A DNA stretch of 40,773 nucleotides from Lachnospiraceae bacterium (GTDB lineage Bacteria; Bacillota; Clostridia; Lachnospirales; Lachnospiraceae), in the NCBI GenBank assembly GCA_900751785.1, contig CAADSM010000128.1, positions 1 through 40,773 of the forward strand, read 5' to 3'. The notes beneath the pieces were generated by a model. The model was not told the origin of the DNA, did no database searches, and saw only the letters and a list, made by a program, of their open reading frames with translations. Below, piece by piece: positions 8,097 to 15,966 of this stretch. The position numbers and the translations under genes were made by a program. How positions within the stretch are numbered: the stretch's first letter is position 1; every line of letters starts with the position of its first letter.

Positions 8097-8972
8097 ATGG
8101 AAATACGAGTTCTGAGATATTTTTTAATGGTGGCGAGAGAAGAGAATATCACGAAGGCTGCAGAGCTTCTGCACATCACCCAGCCGACTTTGTCGAGACA
8201 GCTCATGCAGCTGGAGGATGAGCTGGGCACCAAGCTTTTCAAACGCAGCAACCACAGCATCCGGCTGACAGAGGACGGCATGCTCTTGAAGCGCAGGGCT
8301 CAGGAGCTTGTCCAGCTGGCTGACAAGACGGAGATGGAGTTTAAGCGGGGAGAGGAAGTGGTTTCCGGCAATATCGCTGTGGGCAGCGGAGAGACGAACA
8401 GTGTGCGGGAGCTCGCGGATATCATCGGCAGATTCCAGAAAAGGTATCCGTTGGTGCAGTATGACCTGTATACGGCAAATGCGGACGACATCAAGGACAG
8501 GCTGGATAAGGGGATCCTTGACATCGGGCTTCTGACGGAGCCGGTGGATATCGGGAAATATAATTTTATCCGGCTGAAACGTAAAGAGAGATGGTGCGTG
8601 CTGGTGCGTGCAGATTCCAAGCTGGCTGAAAAAAGCTCCGTCAGTCCGCAGGATCTGCTGGATGTCCCGGTATTTCTGGCGCAGCGCCCGCTTGTCAAGA
8701 ACGAACTGGAAGGCTGGTTTGGAGAATATTATGACCGGATCCATGTTGCAGGCACTTATAATCTGATCAACAACGTGGCGGTCATGGTGGAAAAGAAGAT
8801 CGGAGTGGCGCTCTGCTTTCGGCTCCAGAATCATTTTGACGGTCTGAAATACATCCCGCTGTCTCCGGAGGTGGAGACGGGAGCTGTGATCGTATGGAAG
8901 AAAGCGCAGATCGTCAGCCGCACAATGTATCAGTTTATCAGTTTTATCAGAGAATACCAGGAAGGACAATAA
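8097..8972 (+). CDS. LysR-family transcriptional regulator
   Basis: A 291-residue LysR regulator: N-terminal winged helix with the recognition region ENITKAAELLHITQPTLSRQ (residues 16-35), linker helix, and a substrate-binding domain from about residue 90. The start codon follows a purine-rich AGGAGAGGAGAG stretch. It lies about 105 bp downstream of the reductase pair on the same strand, so it may regulate those genes, but it has no divergent target gene, which is the usual LysR layout. It converges on a second LysR gene, and a bidirectional terminator sits between the two. Ligand unknown. Confidence 0.94.
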   Translation: MEIRVLRYFLMVAREENITKAAELLHITQPTLSRQLMQLEDELGTKLFKRSNHSIRLTEDGMLLKRRAQELVQLADKTEMEFKRGEEVVSGNIAVGSGETNSVRELADIIGRFQKRYPLVQYDLYTANADDIKDRLDKGILDIGLLTEPVDIGKYNFIRLKRKERWCVLVRADSKLAEKSSVSPQDLLDVPVFLAQRPLVKNELEGWFGEYYDRIHVAGTYNLINNVAVMVEKKIGVALCFRLQNHFDGLKYIPLSPEVETGAVIVWKKAQIVSRTMYQFISFIREYQEGQ

Positions 8973-9026
8973 AAGCGAAAAGTGCGGTCCGGAGAGTGAG
9001 TCCGGGCTGCGCTTTTCGCTTTTCTC
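8971..9026. terminator. Bidirectional terminator between convergent LysR genes
   Basis: AAAAGCGAAAAGTGC... (from 8971) pairs with ...GCGCTTTTCGCTTTT (to 9023), enclosing TCCGG-type inner pairing and the loop AGAGTGAG. The stem starts with A4 and ends with T4, so it can terminate transcription arriving from either side. Confidence 0.8.
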
Positions 9027-9058
9027 ATTTTTCATGTGAGAGTCCTCCTTGTTCTATA

Positions 9059-9916
9059 TCAGCGGATCTCATTCGCCCACTCTAGAAATTTCTGAACCTT
9101 TTCCCTGTTCGATCTCAAAAAAGAAACATAAAAGAGCACGCTCAGCTCAGGATCGCTGAGAGGGATCAGCGCGCGATGTGTCCCATCATTTCTCAGATCT
9201 ATAGACAGGCGGGAAATGGTGGCAAGAAAATTGGTAGTGCGGATCAGATGCTGATAGATATTAAAATTATTTTTTAACATCGTGATAGGCAGGTCATTTT
9301 CGGTGATCACTTTCTCAGTCTGAGAGAGAAAATATCCGCCAATCTGTGGATACAGCAATGGCTGCGCCGGAATATCCTTTAAGGAGATGCAGGCATATTC
9401 GAGGAGCGAGCTGTCATCCGGTACGGAAAGGAATACCTGACCTTCCAGAAAAGGAATGCTTGAGACATGGCTTTCCTTGATTTTATATGGAGTGACGATC
9501 AGGTCATAAACGCGGTCCTTGAGAAGCTTTGCCGCTTCGGTTCCCTCGTATAGATCATCCTGCAGGTGGATGTCAGGATAAGCAAGAGAAAAACGGGGCA
9601 CACAGAACCAGCGTACACCCGGATCGCAGAAGGCAGCGGAAAGTGTCAGATCCTTCTGTGCCGTGCTTCGTATGTCAGCTTTCATCTGCTCGATGTCCCG
9701 GAGGATATTGTTCACATGGATCAGAGCAATCTCACCGGTTTTGTTTAAATGGATCCGGTTCGGAGAACGGTCGAACAGTTCTGCGTCCAGTTCTTCTTCG
9801 AATTTTTTCAGCATGGCGCTCATGGCAGGCTGGGAGACATGAAGGATTCCTGCTGCTTTTGTCAGGGATTCAGTCTCGGCTATGAGCTTAAAAGATTGAA
9901 GCTGTGTAACATCCAT
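9059..9916 (-). CDS. LysR-family transcriptional regulator, divergent from aldo/keto reductase
   Basis: A 285-residue LysR regulator starting MDVTQLQSFKLIAETES, with the helix-turn-helix around residues 17-37 (SLTKAAGILHVSQPAMSAML) and an effector-binding domain to the C-terminus. A longer upstream ATG exists, but the start at 9916 matches the family and has a GAAAGG site about 10 bp upstream. Divergent transcription from the aldo/keto reductase at 10157 with a 240-bp shared intergenic region is the classic LysR arrangement, so that gene is the likely target. Effector unknown. Confidence 0.94.
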   Translation of the reverse strand: MDVTQLQSFKLIAETESLTKAAGILHVSQPAMSAMLKKFEEELDAELFDRSPNRIHLNKTGEIALIHVNNILRDIEQMKADIRSTAQKDLTLSAAFCDPGVRWFCVPRFSLAYPDIHLQDDLYEGTEAAKLLKDRVYDLIVTPYKIKESHVSSIPFLEGQVFLSVPDDSSLLEYACISLKDIPAQPLLYPQIGGYFLSQTEKVITENDLPITMLKNNFNIYQHLIRTTNFLATISRLSIDLRNDGTHRALIPLSDPELSVLFYVSFLRSNREKVQKFLEWANEIR

Positions 9917-10059
9917 AGTACGTGTATCCTTTCTTTCGCAATGTATCTGAATAGGAAGGCTGCAGGCTTCTGCAGGAGTCGGATACAGCATAAATAAATG
10001 CTTATGCACTATAAAAATGATGTAGTGTACATCGTGAAAAACTCCTTATATAATCAGAA

Positions 10060-10130
10060 TCAGCAAGAGAGCTGCTGAGAATATTCTTAATTATAGCATA
10101 ATTGCAGAACTATTGTAATTCTGATCAGAA
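10060..10130. promoter_or_regulatory. Divergent LysR/aldo-keto reductase control region with dyads
   Basis: Within the 240-bp intergenic region, CAGCA-N7-TGCTG near 10060-10076 and the perfect 12-bp palindrome TTCTGATCAGAA at 10119-10130 are the clearest dyads. LysR proteins usually bind a T-N11-A box upstream plus a site near the promoter. Exact promoter hexamers could not be fixed. Role inferred from position only. Confidence 0.4.
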
Positions 10131-10156
10131 AAAAGAAATCAGGAGGAAGAAAAGGT

Positions 10157-11008
10157 ATGGAATATGTAACGTTGAATAACGGCGTACAGATGCCGATGGA
10201 AGGATTCGGGGTATATCAGGTGCCGGAAGCGGCAGTATGCGAGCAGGCAGTCAGTGATGCCCTTGCAGCAGGATACCGTCTGATCGATACTGCAGCGGCT
10301 TATTTCAACGAGGCGGCTGTGGGAGAAGCAGTCAGAAAAAGTGGGATTCCGAGAGAAGAATTATTTATCACCACAAAACTTTGGATACAGGATGCCGGGT
10401 ACGAGAGTGCGAAGAGAGCGTTTTATACCTCTATGGACAATCTGGGACTTGAGTATCTGGATCTGTATCTGATCCATCAGCCGTTTAATAATTATTACGG
10501 AGCCTGGAAGGCAATGGAGGAACTGTATAAGGAAGGAAAGATCCGTGCAATAGGTGTGTGTAATTTCTATCCGGATCGTCTGGCAGATCTCTGCGCCAAC
10601 GCAGAAGTGATCCCGGCTGTCAATCAGGTGGAGATCCATCCGTTTTTCGCACAGACAGGAGCGCTGGATACGATGAAGGAACTGAAGGTACAGCCGGAGG
10701 CATGGGGACCGCTTGCAGAGGGAAGACATGGTATTTTTACCCATGAAGTGCTGGCCTCTATCGGGGCAAAATACGGCAAGACAGCAGCACAGACAGCACT
10801 TCGCTGGAACACGCAGAGAGGCGTGGTGATCATACCAAAGTCCGTGCATAAAGAGAGGATGGAAGAGAACCTGAATATCTGGGATTTCGAATTAAGTGAA
10901 GAGGATATGAAGGCGATCAGCGCTCTGGATCTGGGGCACAGCGAGATCATAGACCACAGCTCAGCGGAGACGGCACAGTGGCTGAATGGCTGGAAGATCC
11001 ATGACTGA
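10157..11008 (+). CDS. Aldo/keto reductase (2,5-diketo-D-gluconate reductase-like)
   Basis: A 283-residue AKR of the short prokaryotic type. The catalytic tetrad is Asp44 (LIDTAAAY), Tyr49, Lys74 (FITTKLW) and His107 (DLYLIHQP). The C-terminal half has AIGVCNF, NQVEIHP and the IPKSVHKERMEEN cofactor-phosphate site. AGGAGGAAG precedes the ATG. It is divergent from a LysR gene that probably regulates it. Genes of this type often reduce sugar-derived ketones or methylglyoxal; which applies here is not visible. Its downstream flank is occupied by a broken glycosidase fragment, with no terminator in between. Confidence 0.94.
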   Translation: MEYVTLNNGVQMPMEGFGVYQVPEAAVCEQAVSDALAAGYRLIDTAAAYFNEAAVGEAVRKSGIPREELFITTKLWIQDAGYESAKRAFYTSMDNLGLEYLDLYLIHQPFNNYYGAWKAMEELYKEGKIRAIGVCNFYPDRLADLCANAEVIPAVNQVEIHPFFAQTGALDTMKELKVQPEAWGPLAEGRHGIFTHEVLASIGAKYGKTAAQTALRWNTQRGVVIIPKSVHKERMEENLNIWDFELSEEDMKAISALDLGHSEIIDHSSAETAQWLNGWKIHD

Positions 11009-11070
11009 TCAGGAAGAGAAAAAGTAAAGTGCAATTCTGGGGAGATATCTCAGGAACAAAGTAGGAATGA

Positions 11071-11478
11071 GTAATGTCCTCCTTCAACTTTATCGGCGAC
11101 ATCTACTCCGGTGAGAACCCGTATCTGCTCAACAATGTCCTCCGCGGCGAGTGGGGATTCCAGGGCATGGCAGAGTCCGACTGGAACGGCTCCTACGGAT
11201 ATCAGCAGACAGACGCCTGCGTGAGAAACGGGAATGATATCATGCTCGGATTCATGCAGCACGAGTCGAATCAGATGGATAACCTCGATTCTCCGACTCT
11301 GGTCAATGCAATGCGTCAGGCATGTAAGAATATCATGTACACAGTTGTAAACAGCGGCGCTTATGCGGAGGGAAATCTTCAGACCGGAATGGATCCGATG
11401 ACGCGGATGTTCGTGACGATCAATGTGATCGTGGCAGCCTGTTTTATATTGATCGAAAATATTCCTCGCTGCTATTGA
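11071..11478 (+). pseudogene. C-terminal fragment of a domain-permuted GH3 glycosidase
   Basis: About 135 residues that match the end of a Lachnospiraceae membrane-anchored GH3 enzyme. The homology begins abruptly at VMSSFNF, runs through the nucleophile region GFQGMAESDWNGSYG, the family block RNGNDIML, and a hydrophobic segment (VTINVIVAACFILI) near the end that looks like the C-terminal anchor. Everything N-terminal (anchor, GH3_C domain, FnIII and most of the catalytic barrel) is absent, and an in-frame TGA lies just upstream. The first about 43 residues align with the last intact stretch of the truncated GH3 gene at 31196, so the two are broken paralogues, not two halves of one gene. It cannot be an active enzyme. 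Confidence 0.85.
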
Positions 11479-11545
11479 TTTTGGAGCTTGCAGCTGATGT
11501 CTGCAGATATAGTGCAGAGGCATGGCATGCGATGAGAAACAAGTA

Positions 11546-11577
11546 TTGGACGATGGAAACCTGCAATGCTATATAAT
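11546..11577 (+). promoter_or_regulatory. Promoter with long spacer upstream of merR-like gene
   Basis: TTGGAC at 11546-11551 and TATAAT at 11572-11577 are separated by 20 bp (18 bp if TATATA at 11570 is the -10). Promoters with 19-20 bp spacers are typical MerR-activated targets, so the MerR-like protein encoded 33 bp downstream may control its own operon. Confidence 0.5.
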
Positions 11578-11609
11578 ATTTAAAGAGGAACAGAAGGGAA
11601 GGTGAAAAA

Positions 11610-11969
11610 ATGACGGTCGATGAAGCAAGCGAGAAGTACCAGATCCCAATAGAGATATTGAAAGAATATGAGAGCTGGGGGCTGTGCAGTTCAGTGAAGA
11701 AAGTGATGGGAGCATGGCAGTACGATGACCAGGACCTGGAGCGGCTGAGCCTGATCATGACTCTTCATGACATTGGATTTGAGAATCAAGAGGTAGAAGA
11801 GTATATGCGTCTTGTGCTGGAGGGGGAGGACACGGCGGAACAGCGTATGGCAATGCTGAACCGGCAGCGGGGGATCGCGCTTGATGAGATCCATTTCCGC
11901 GAGCGGCAGCTGGACCGCATGGATTATCTGAGATTCAAGATTGAAAGCAGGAAGGTGGAGCATGATTAA
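11610..11969 (+). CDS. MerR-family transcriptional regulator
   Basis: A 119-residue protein beginning directly with the MerR winged helix (TVDEASEKYQIPIEILKEYESWGL, residues 2-25; then WQYDDQDLERLSLIMTL), followed by a long coiled-coil dimerisation helix (about 75-115, rich in Glu/Arg). There is no separate ligand domain, as in small MerR proteins. GGGAAGG lies before the ATG. The stop codon overlaps the next gene's start by 8 bp, coupling it to a secreted lipoprotein of cyclophilin-like fold. The signal it senses is unknown. Confidence 0.85.
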   Translation: MTVDEASEKYQIPIEILKEYESWGLCSSVKKVMGAWQYDDQDLERLSLIMTLHDIGFENQEVEEYMRLVLEGEDTAEQRMAMLNRQRGIALDEIHFRERQLDRMDYLRFKIESRKVEHD

Positions 11970-12546
11970 AAAATGGATGATCTGTACCGTTTTGGCAGGG
12001 GCACTCCTGCTCGGCGGGTGCGGAGCGAAGGAAGCAGAGACAGACGGGGAGCAGAGCAGTACGACAGCGGGAACTGACACCCAGGACAATACAGCTGAAG
12101 ACAGCTCGGAACAAAATGCAGTGCAGCAGGAAAATGCTGCGGAAGAAAACGCCGCACAGGCACAGGATGAGAATGGAGAGGTGAATATGGCATCAGAGAA
12201 CAGACAGATACGAGTATCGGCGCAGGACGGAAGCGAGATCATCTTTGAGCTGAACGACAGTTCGGCAGCTTCAGATCTCTATGAACAGCTTCCGCTCTCC
12301 GTCGAAATTGAAGATTTCAGTGACAATGAGAAGATATTTTATCCGGAAGAGCTGGATATATCCGACACTCCCCTTGCCGGGACAGAGATCGGTACACTTG
12401 CATACTATGCTCCATGGGGAGACGTGGTCATGTTCTACGGGGAGTATAGTGAGAATCCGTCTCTCTATGAACTGGGGCATGTAGTGTCCGGAGGAGAGGT
12501 GATCCCAGAGCTGACGGGAACGGTGATGATCGAAGCGGTGCTCTGA
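11962..12546 (+). CDS. Lipoprotein with cyclophilin-like domain
   Basis: A 194-residue surface lipoprotein. The signal peptide MIKKWMICTVLAGALLLGGC ends in a lipobox with lipidated Cys20. A low-complexity Glu/Ala/Gln/Thr linker follows (about 21-75), then a domain of about 115 residues resembling the cyclophilin-like family found in bacterial lipoproteins: a strand with IIFELNDSSAASDLYEQLP, then YYAPWGDVVMFYG and a terminal GTVMIEAV strand. The start at 11962 is chosen over an in-frame TTG at 11941 because it gives a clean signal peptide with AGGTGGAG upstream. It overlaps the merR-like gene by 8 bp. Function of such domains is not established; redox or aldehyde-stress operons often contain them. 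Confidence 0.82.
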   Translation: MIKKWMICTVLAGALLLGGCGAKEAETDGEQSSTTAGTDTQDNTAEDSSEQNAVQQENAAEENAAQAQDENGEVNMASENRQIRVSAQDGSEIIFELNDSSAASDLYEQLPLSVEIEDFSDNEKIFYPEELDISDTPLAGTEIGTLAYYAPWGDVVMFYGEYSENPSLYELGHVVSGGEVIPELTGTVMIEAVL

Positions 12547-12562
12547 GACCAGGAGGCTCTGG

Positions 12563-13183
12563 TCACGGATCGGACGGTCTTTCAGACGAGTCTGTCCTGC
12601 AGAAACCCTTTTCAGTCAGCCCTGCTCCGTACAGTCCGTGAAGGATAAGGCGGGTGGCAAGAGGAACCATCTCCTCGATGGGGATCCGCTGGCCTTCTAC
12701 TTCCCACTGCCGGTAGATTACGCCGAGGCAGACGGAAAAATAGGTGATGATGAGATTGCTCTCGAAGCGGTTATATTTAGGAAAACTGTCGTATTTTACG
12801 AAAAAATGCTCACGGATCAGATCTGAGGGGCTTTTTTCGTCTGTAACGTGGCCTTTGCTCGAGAGGATCTTCTTATCAACAGGATCTAGAGCCGCCATGA
12901 ACTGGAAGCTGTGCTGGATGATCTTTTCTACATCATCCGGGAAGGTTGTCTCAGAGATCATCCGGAGGGTAGGCGCCATGAGTTCAGACTGCAGTGCGGC
13001 GAGCAGATGATCCAGAGAAGGGTAGTGGAGATAAAATGTTTTCCGGTTGATCTGCGCCCGCTCTGTCAGCTCTTTGATCGAGATTTTTGAATACTCGGTC
13101 TCTGCCATCATTTCACGGAATGTCGTCTGTATCAGCTTTTCGTTTTTAATAAATCGAAGATCCTGCTTCGGTGCCTGCTTCAT
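12563..13183 (-). CDS. TetR/AcrR-family transcriptional regulator
   Basis: A 206-residue regulator. The N-terminal helix-turn-helix is clear: LIQTTFREMMAETEYSKISI then KELTERAQINRKTFYLHYPS (residues about 17-56). The remainder is the helical ligand-binding and dimerisation domain of the TetR_C type found in Firmicutes. AAAGGAG lies upstream of the ATG on the minus strand. It is divergent from a cytidylate-kinase-like gene, and a 9-bp perfect inverted repeat lies in the shared region. It converges on the lipoprotein gene with only 16 bp between stops; a short GACCAG/CTGGTC hairpin there has no T run. Confidence 0.93.
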   Translation of the reverse strand: MKQAPKQDLRFIKNEKLIQTTFREMMAETEYSKISIKELTERAQINRKTFYLHYPSLDHLLAALQSELMAPTLRMISETTFPDDVEKIIQHSFQFMAALDPVDKKILSSKGHVTDEKSPSDLIREHFFVKYDSFPKYNRFESNLIITYFSVCLGVIYRQWEVEGQRIPIEEMVPLATRLILHGLYGAGLTEKGFCRTDSSERPSDP

Positions 13184-13219
13184 TTCTGTGCATACTCCTT
13201 TGTATATTTTACTTGATTT

Positions 13220-13250
13220 TAATACACATATTCCGAAGGTGTGTGTATTA
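13220..13250. promoter_or_regulatory. Putative TetR operator
   Basis: TAATACACA (13220-13228) and TGTGTATTA (13242-13250) form a perfect 9-bp inverted repeat with a 13-bp gap in the tetR leader. The half-site core TAATACAC recurs at 13337-13344, downstream of the promoter of the divergent gene. This is a good candidate for autoregulation and for control of the neighbour. Confidence 0.6.
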
Positions 13251-13275
13251 AACCACAGGAAAGCTTACGTGCCCA

Positions 13276-13304
13276 TTGTAGCGAAAACATATTTTTATTA
13301 TAAT
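13276..13304 (+). promoter_or_regulatory. Sigma-A promoter of the first cytidylate-kinase-like gene
   Basis: TTGTAG (13276-13281), 17-bp spacer, TATAAT (13299-13304). It lies between the TetR inverted repeat and the extra half-site at 13337, so a bound TetR protein could block it. Confidence 0.6.
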
Positions 13305-13433
13305 ACCAAAGCAGAGAACAATCAACGTATGGATATTAATACACCTGTGAGAAATAACTGAGCCGGCGGGATGCGATACTGTATTCGAGATAACAGCCAG
13401 CTTGTACAGGCTTTACTACAAGGAGGCATGGAT

Positions 13434-14033
13434 ATGAAATTTCGTTATATCACAATTGAGAGAGAATACGGGAGCGGAGGTACAAAGATCGCACGGAGGC
13501 TGTCAGAGGCCTGCGGTGTTCCCTGCTACGGACATGAGATCCTGGAGGCGGTAGCGAAGAAGCAGGGGATCCCGGTGGAGCGGATCAACCAGTACGAAGA
13601 AAAAGCGACCGGAAGCGTGCTCTACACAATGTTTGTCATGAGCCGTGTACAGACCGGGAATCCGGATATGCTGACGGCAGAAGGAAAAGTTTTCCTCGAC
13701 GAGCAGCTTGAGATCCGCCGGCTTGCGACAGCGGGACCGGCAATCTTTCTGGGACACTGCGCCTGCGATGCCTTGAAAGATCAGAAGGGCGTCGTGAAAG
13801 TATTCATTCATTCAGAGGACGAGGAAGAGATCAAGGCCCGCATCACAAAGGATTATGGGATCGCTCCGGAAGATGTGGAATCAACGCGGAGGTACTATAA
13901 TAAAAAGAGAGCGGGGTATTTCCGTGCCAATACAGGAAATGACTGGAGCAATCTGAAGAACTATGACGTGGTCCTGGATTCCTCAAAGCTCGGGATAGAG
14001 GGCTGCGTGAACGTGCTCAAGGGCCTGTTCTAA
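13434..14033 (+). CDS. Cytidylate kinase-like family protein
   Basis: A 199-residue P-loop-type protein of the cytidylate kinase-like family. The nucleotide-binding loop is the variant ITIEREYGSGGTKIARRLSE near residues 6-25, followed by VPCYGHEILEAVAKKQG, a central FLGHCACDAL strand, the lid-like region KARITKDYGI, and KKRAGYFRANTG, a basic patch conserved in the family. AAGGAGG at 13420-13426 favours this start over the ATG 6 bp earlier. True CMP kinases read differently at the substrate site; the family is widespread in Lachnospiraceae and of unproven substrate. A paralogue lies at 17517. Confidence 0.85.
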   Translation: MKFRYITIEREYGSGGTKIARRLSEACGVPCYGHEILEAVAKKQGIPVERINQYEEKATGSVLYTMFVMSRVQTGNPDMLTAEGKVFLDEQLEIRRLATAGPAIFLGHCACDALKDQKGVVKVFIHSEDEEEIKARITKDYGIAPEDVESTRRYYNKKRAGYFRANTGNDWSNLKNYDVVLDSSKLGIEGCVNVLKGLF

Positions 14034-14129
14034 AGGATCTGCGGCGGCCTTACAGAATGCCATACCCGAAAAGCATAAAAAAAGATGAAATTTAAGTATT
14101 AGACATAAGATACATAGCCTAATTATAAT

Positions 14130-14180
14130 GTGAGTGTGGACAGAGGAAAAAGAAAATCCGATGTCTGCACTCACTTTTTT
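14130..14180 (+). terminator. Intrinsic terminator
   Basis: GTGAGTGTGGACA (14130-14142) pairs with TGTCTGCACTCAC (14162-14174) over 13 bp, two of them G-U, followed by six T. It lies about 100 bp after the cytidylate-kinase-like gene. A TATAAT directly abuts the stem (14124-14129) but any transcript from it would begin inside the stem, so it is probably fortuitous. The rest of the 332-bp gap (14181-14365) shows nothing recognisable. Confidence 0.8.
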
Positions 14181-14365
14181 ATCTGCAGGAAAGTCCATCG
14201 GACTGCCCCCTCCCTGCAGATAAAAATCCCAGACTCCCTCTGTCGGGATGCGTGCGCCGCAGTGTCATGCTTAAGCCGCTGTACAGCGCGGCGCGCGTAA
14301 AGTGTTCAGGAACTTTATATTTGAAGAAGAAAAGGAACAGCTTTTATTAGGCATATGGAGGTCAG

Positions 14366-14948
14366 ATGAGAATGAAGAAAAAAGTGATCATGATGCTATT
14401 GACAGGTATAATGGCAGTGTCCATGAGCGCATGCAGCAGTCAGGAAGAACCGTCAGATGACGTGCAGCAGGCTGTACAGGATGAAGAGACGCAGGAGGAT
14501 GGAGAAGAGCAGTCAGAAAACGTGTCGGAAGGAAACGCGGAGATGGCAGAGAGCGGATCTTTTTTCCATCCAGACAGTGGAACAATATCCGGGCAGCTAT
14601 GATGACACGATCGACCAGGGACAGGAGGAGCAGAGTGAAGGAGCAAGACCGGAGCTGGCTTCGGAGATCGAGGATATCAGTCATTACGATACCGTCTTCC
14701 TCGGTTATCCCAACTGGTGGGGAGATATGCCGATGGCAGTGTACAGCTTCCTGGATGAGTATGACCTGTCAGGAAAGACAGTGATTCCATTTGTCACTTC
14801 CGGCGGAAGCGGATTCTCCGCGACGGTGAGTGCGATCGAGAGTGCAGAACCGGACGCGGTCGTACAGGAAGGAATCGCGATCAGAGATTCCGATACTATG
14901 GATGCGCAGGCAGAGATCAATGCGTGGCTGGATGGACTTGGATATTGA
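14366..14948 (+). pseudogene. Flavodoxin-like lipoprotein with internal deletion and frameshift
   Basis: The first frame gives a lipoprotein signal peptide (MKKKVIMMLLTGIMAVSMSAC) and an acidic linker up to about 14560. The flavodoxin body then continues in another frame from about DLFSIQTVEQYPGSYDD to the stop at 14948, with the family blocks VFLGYPNWWGDMPMAVYSFL, FVTSGGSGFS and DAQAEINAWL. About 45 residues between these parts are absent, namely the first strand and FMN phosphate loop (normally a YFSRTGxT-like motif). The gene is thus both shifted and missing the flavin-binding loop, and should be inactive. The parent family is the secreted flavodoxin lipoproteins common in gut Clostridia. 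Confidence 0.85.
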
Positions 14949-15031
14949 GAAGAGACATAAAAAAGAAGCAGGAAAGACCTGCAGAAGGTCTGTGCGCTGA
15001 AGTAATTTGGGGAAACATCAGGAGGAAGTAA

Positions 15032-15871
15032 ATGGAAGGAAAGAAATTTGCCGGGTGTATCGCATGTCTGGCTCTGCTGGCGGCACTGTTTGGCGTCTCC
15101 AGCGGATGGGCGTGTGATCTGAATGCGGCAGAGCAGGAAAGGGCGGGACATGGGGAAGCGCTTATACTGGAGGATGATGCCGGAGCGCTTCAAGCTTTAC
15201 AGACGGAAAGACAAATCGAAGAGCTTCAAATTTCACAGGCGGAAGAGCAGAAGGAGGATTCGATATCTGCTAAGATTGAGGGTTTCCCTATTATCAATCA
15301 GATGCCGGAGCTTCCTACAGGATGTGAGATCACAGCCCTTACCATGGTGATTAATTATTACGGATATCCTGTAGACAAGACGGTCATGGCTTCCACGTAT
15401 CTGCCGACAGCGTCAGCGGATCGCTATTACGGAGCGGATGGCAGACTGTACGGGACAGATATGAACAAATACTTCATCGGCGACCCGTTTACAGAAGGTG
15501 GAATCATATGCGGGACAGGTGCCATTGTGACAGCAGCAGATGGATATCTTGCAGATGCCGGGAGCACTCTGAGAGCGCATGACCTGACAGGAAGCTCTCC
15601 GGAAGACCTATACGGCCGGGTGAGCCGTGGTCAGCCGATTGTTGTCTGGGTGACGATTTCCATGGCAGACCGGCGTGAGACACAGGGCTGGTATACGCAA
15701 AACGGAGATTACGTAGACTGGAGTACGAATGACCACGGAGCAGTGCTGATTGGATACACGGATACCACAGTGACTATTGCGGATCCCATTTCAGGTAGGA
15801 CAGAGTATGACCAGGAACAGTTTGAGAAAGTATTTGCAGCCAGAGGAAACAGGTGCGTGGCGCTTGAGTGA
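15032..15871 (+). CDS. Secreted C39-like cysteine peptidase family protein
   Basis: A 279-residue exported protein. It has an N-terminal hydrophobic signal segment (about 6-27), a charged coiled-coil-like Glu/Gln region (about 33-80), and a papain-like C39-type domain: catalytic Cys98 in LPTGCEITALTMVINYYG, His235 in NDHGAVLIGY and Asp251 in IADPISG. These are the expected Cys-His-Asp triad of the peptidase_C39_2 family. AGGAGG precedes the ATG. No transporter or leader-peptide partner lies nearby, so it is not a bacteriocin-processing ABC protein. The substrate is unknown; relatives are cell-surface proteins. Confidence 0.88.
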   Translation: MEGKKFAGCIACLALLAALFGVSSGWACDLNAAEQERAGHGEALILEDDAGALQALQTERQIEELQISQAEEQKEDSISAKIEGFPIINQMPELPTGCEITALTMVINYYGYPVDKTVMASTYLPTASADRYYGADGRLYGTDMNKYFIGDPFTEGGIICGTGAIVTAADGYLADAGSTLRAHDLTGSSPEDLYGRVSRGQPIVVWVTISMADRRETQGWYTQNGDYVDWSTNDHGAVLIGYTDTTVTIADPISGRTEYDQEQFEKVFAARGNRCVALE

Positions 15872-15931
15872 TAAGACACTGCTTTGCCTGGCAAACGAAT
15901 ATATCTAAAATCGATGAGGCAGCAGAATCAA

Positions 15932-15960
15932 TTGACAAATAAAAATACTTATGCTAGACT
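15932..15960 (+). promoter_or_regulatory. Sigma-A promoter of the MATE leader
   Basis: TTGACA (15932-15937), 17-bp spacer, TAGACT (15955-15960) with an extended -10 TG at 15952-15953. Start of transcription near 15967, about 210 bp upstream of the MATE gene. Confidence 0.75.
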
Positions 15961-15966
15961 ACATTC

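Noticed and set aside
12547..12564. GACCAG/CTGGTC hairpin between lipoprotein and tetR
   Set aside because: Six-bp stem with no T run on either strand; not a credible terminator.
14124..14180. Very short promoter-driven RNA
   Set aside because: The TATAAT abuts the terminator stem, so a transcript would start inside the hairpin; only the terminator is supported.
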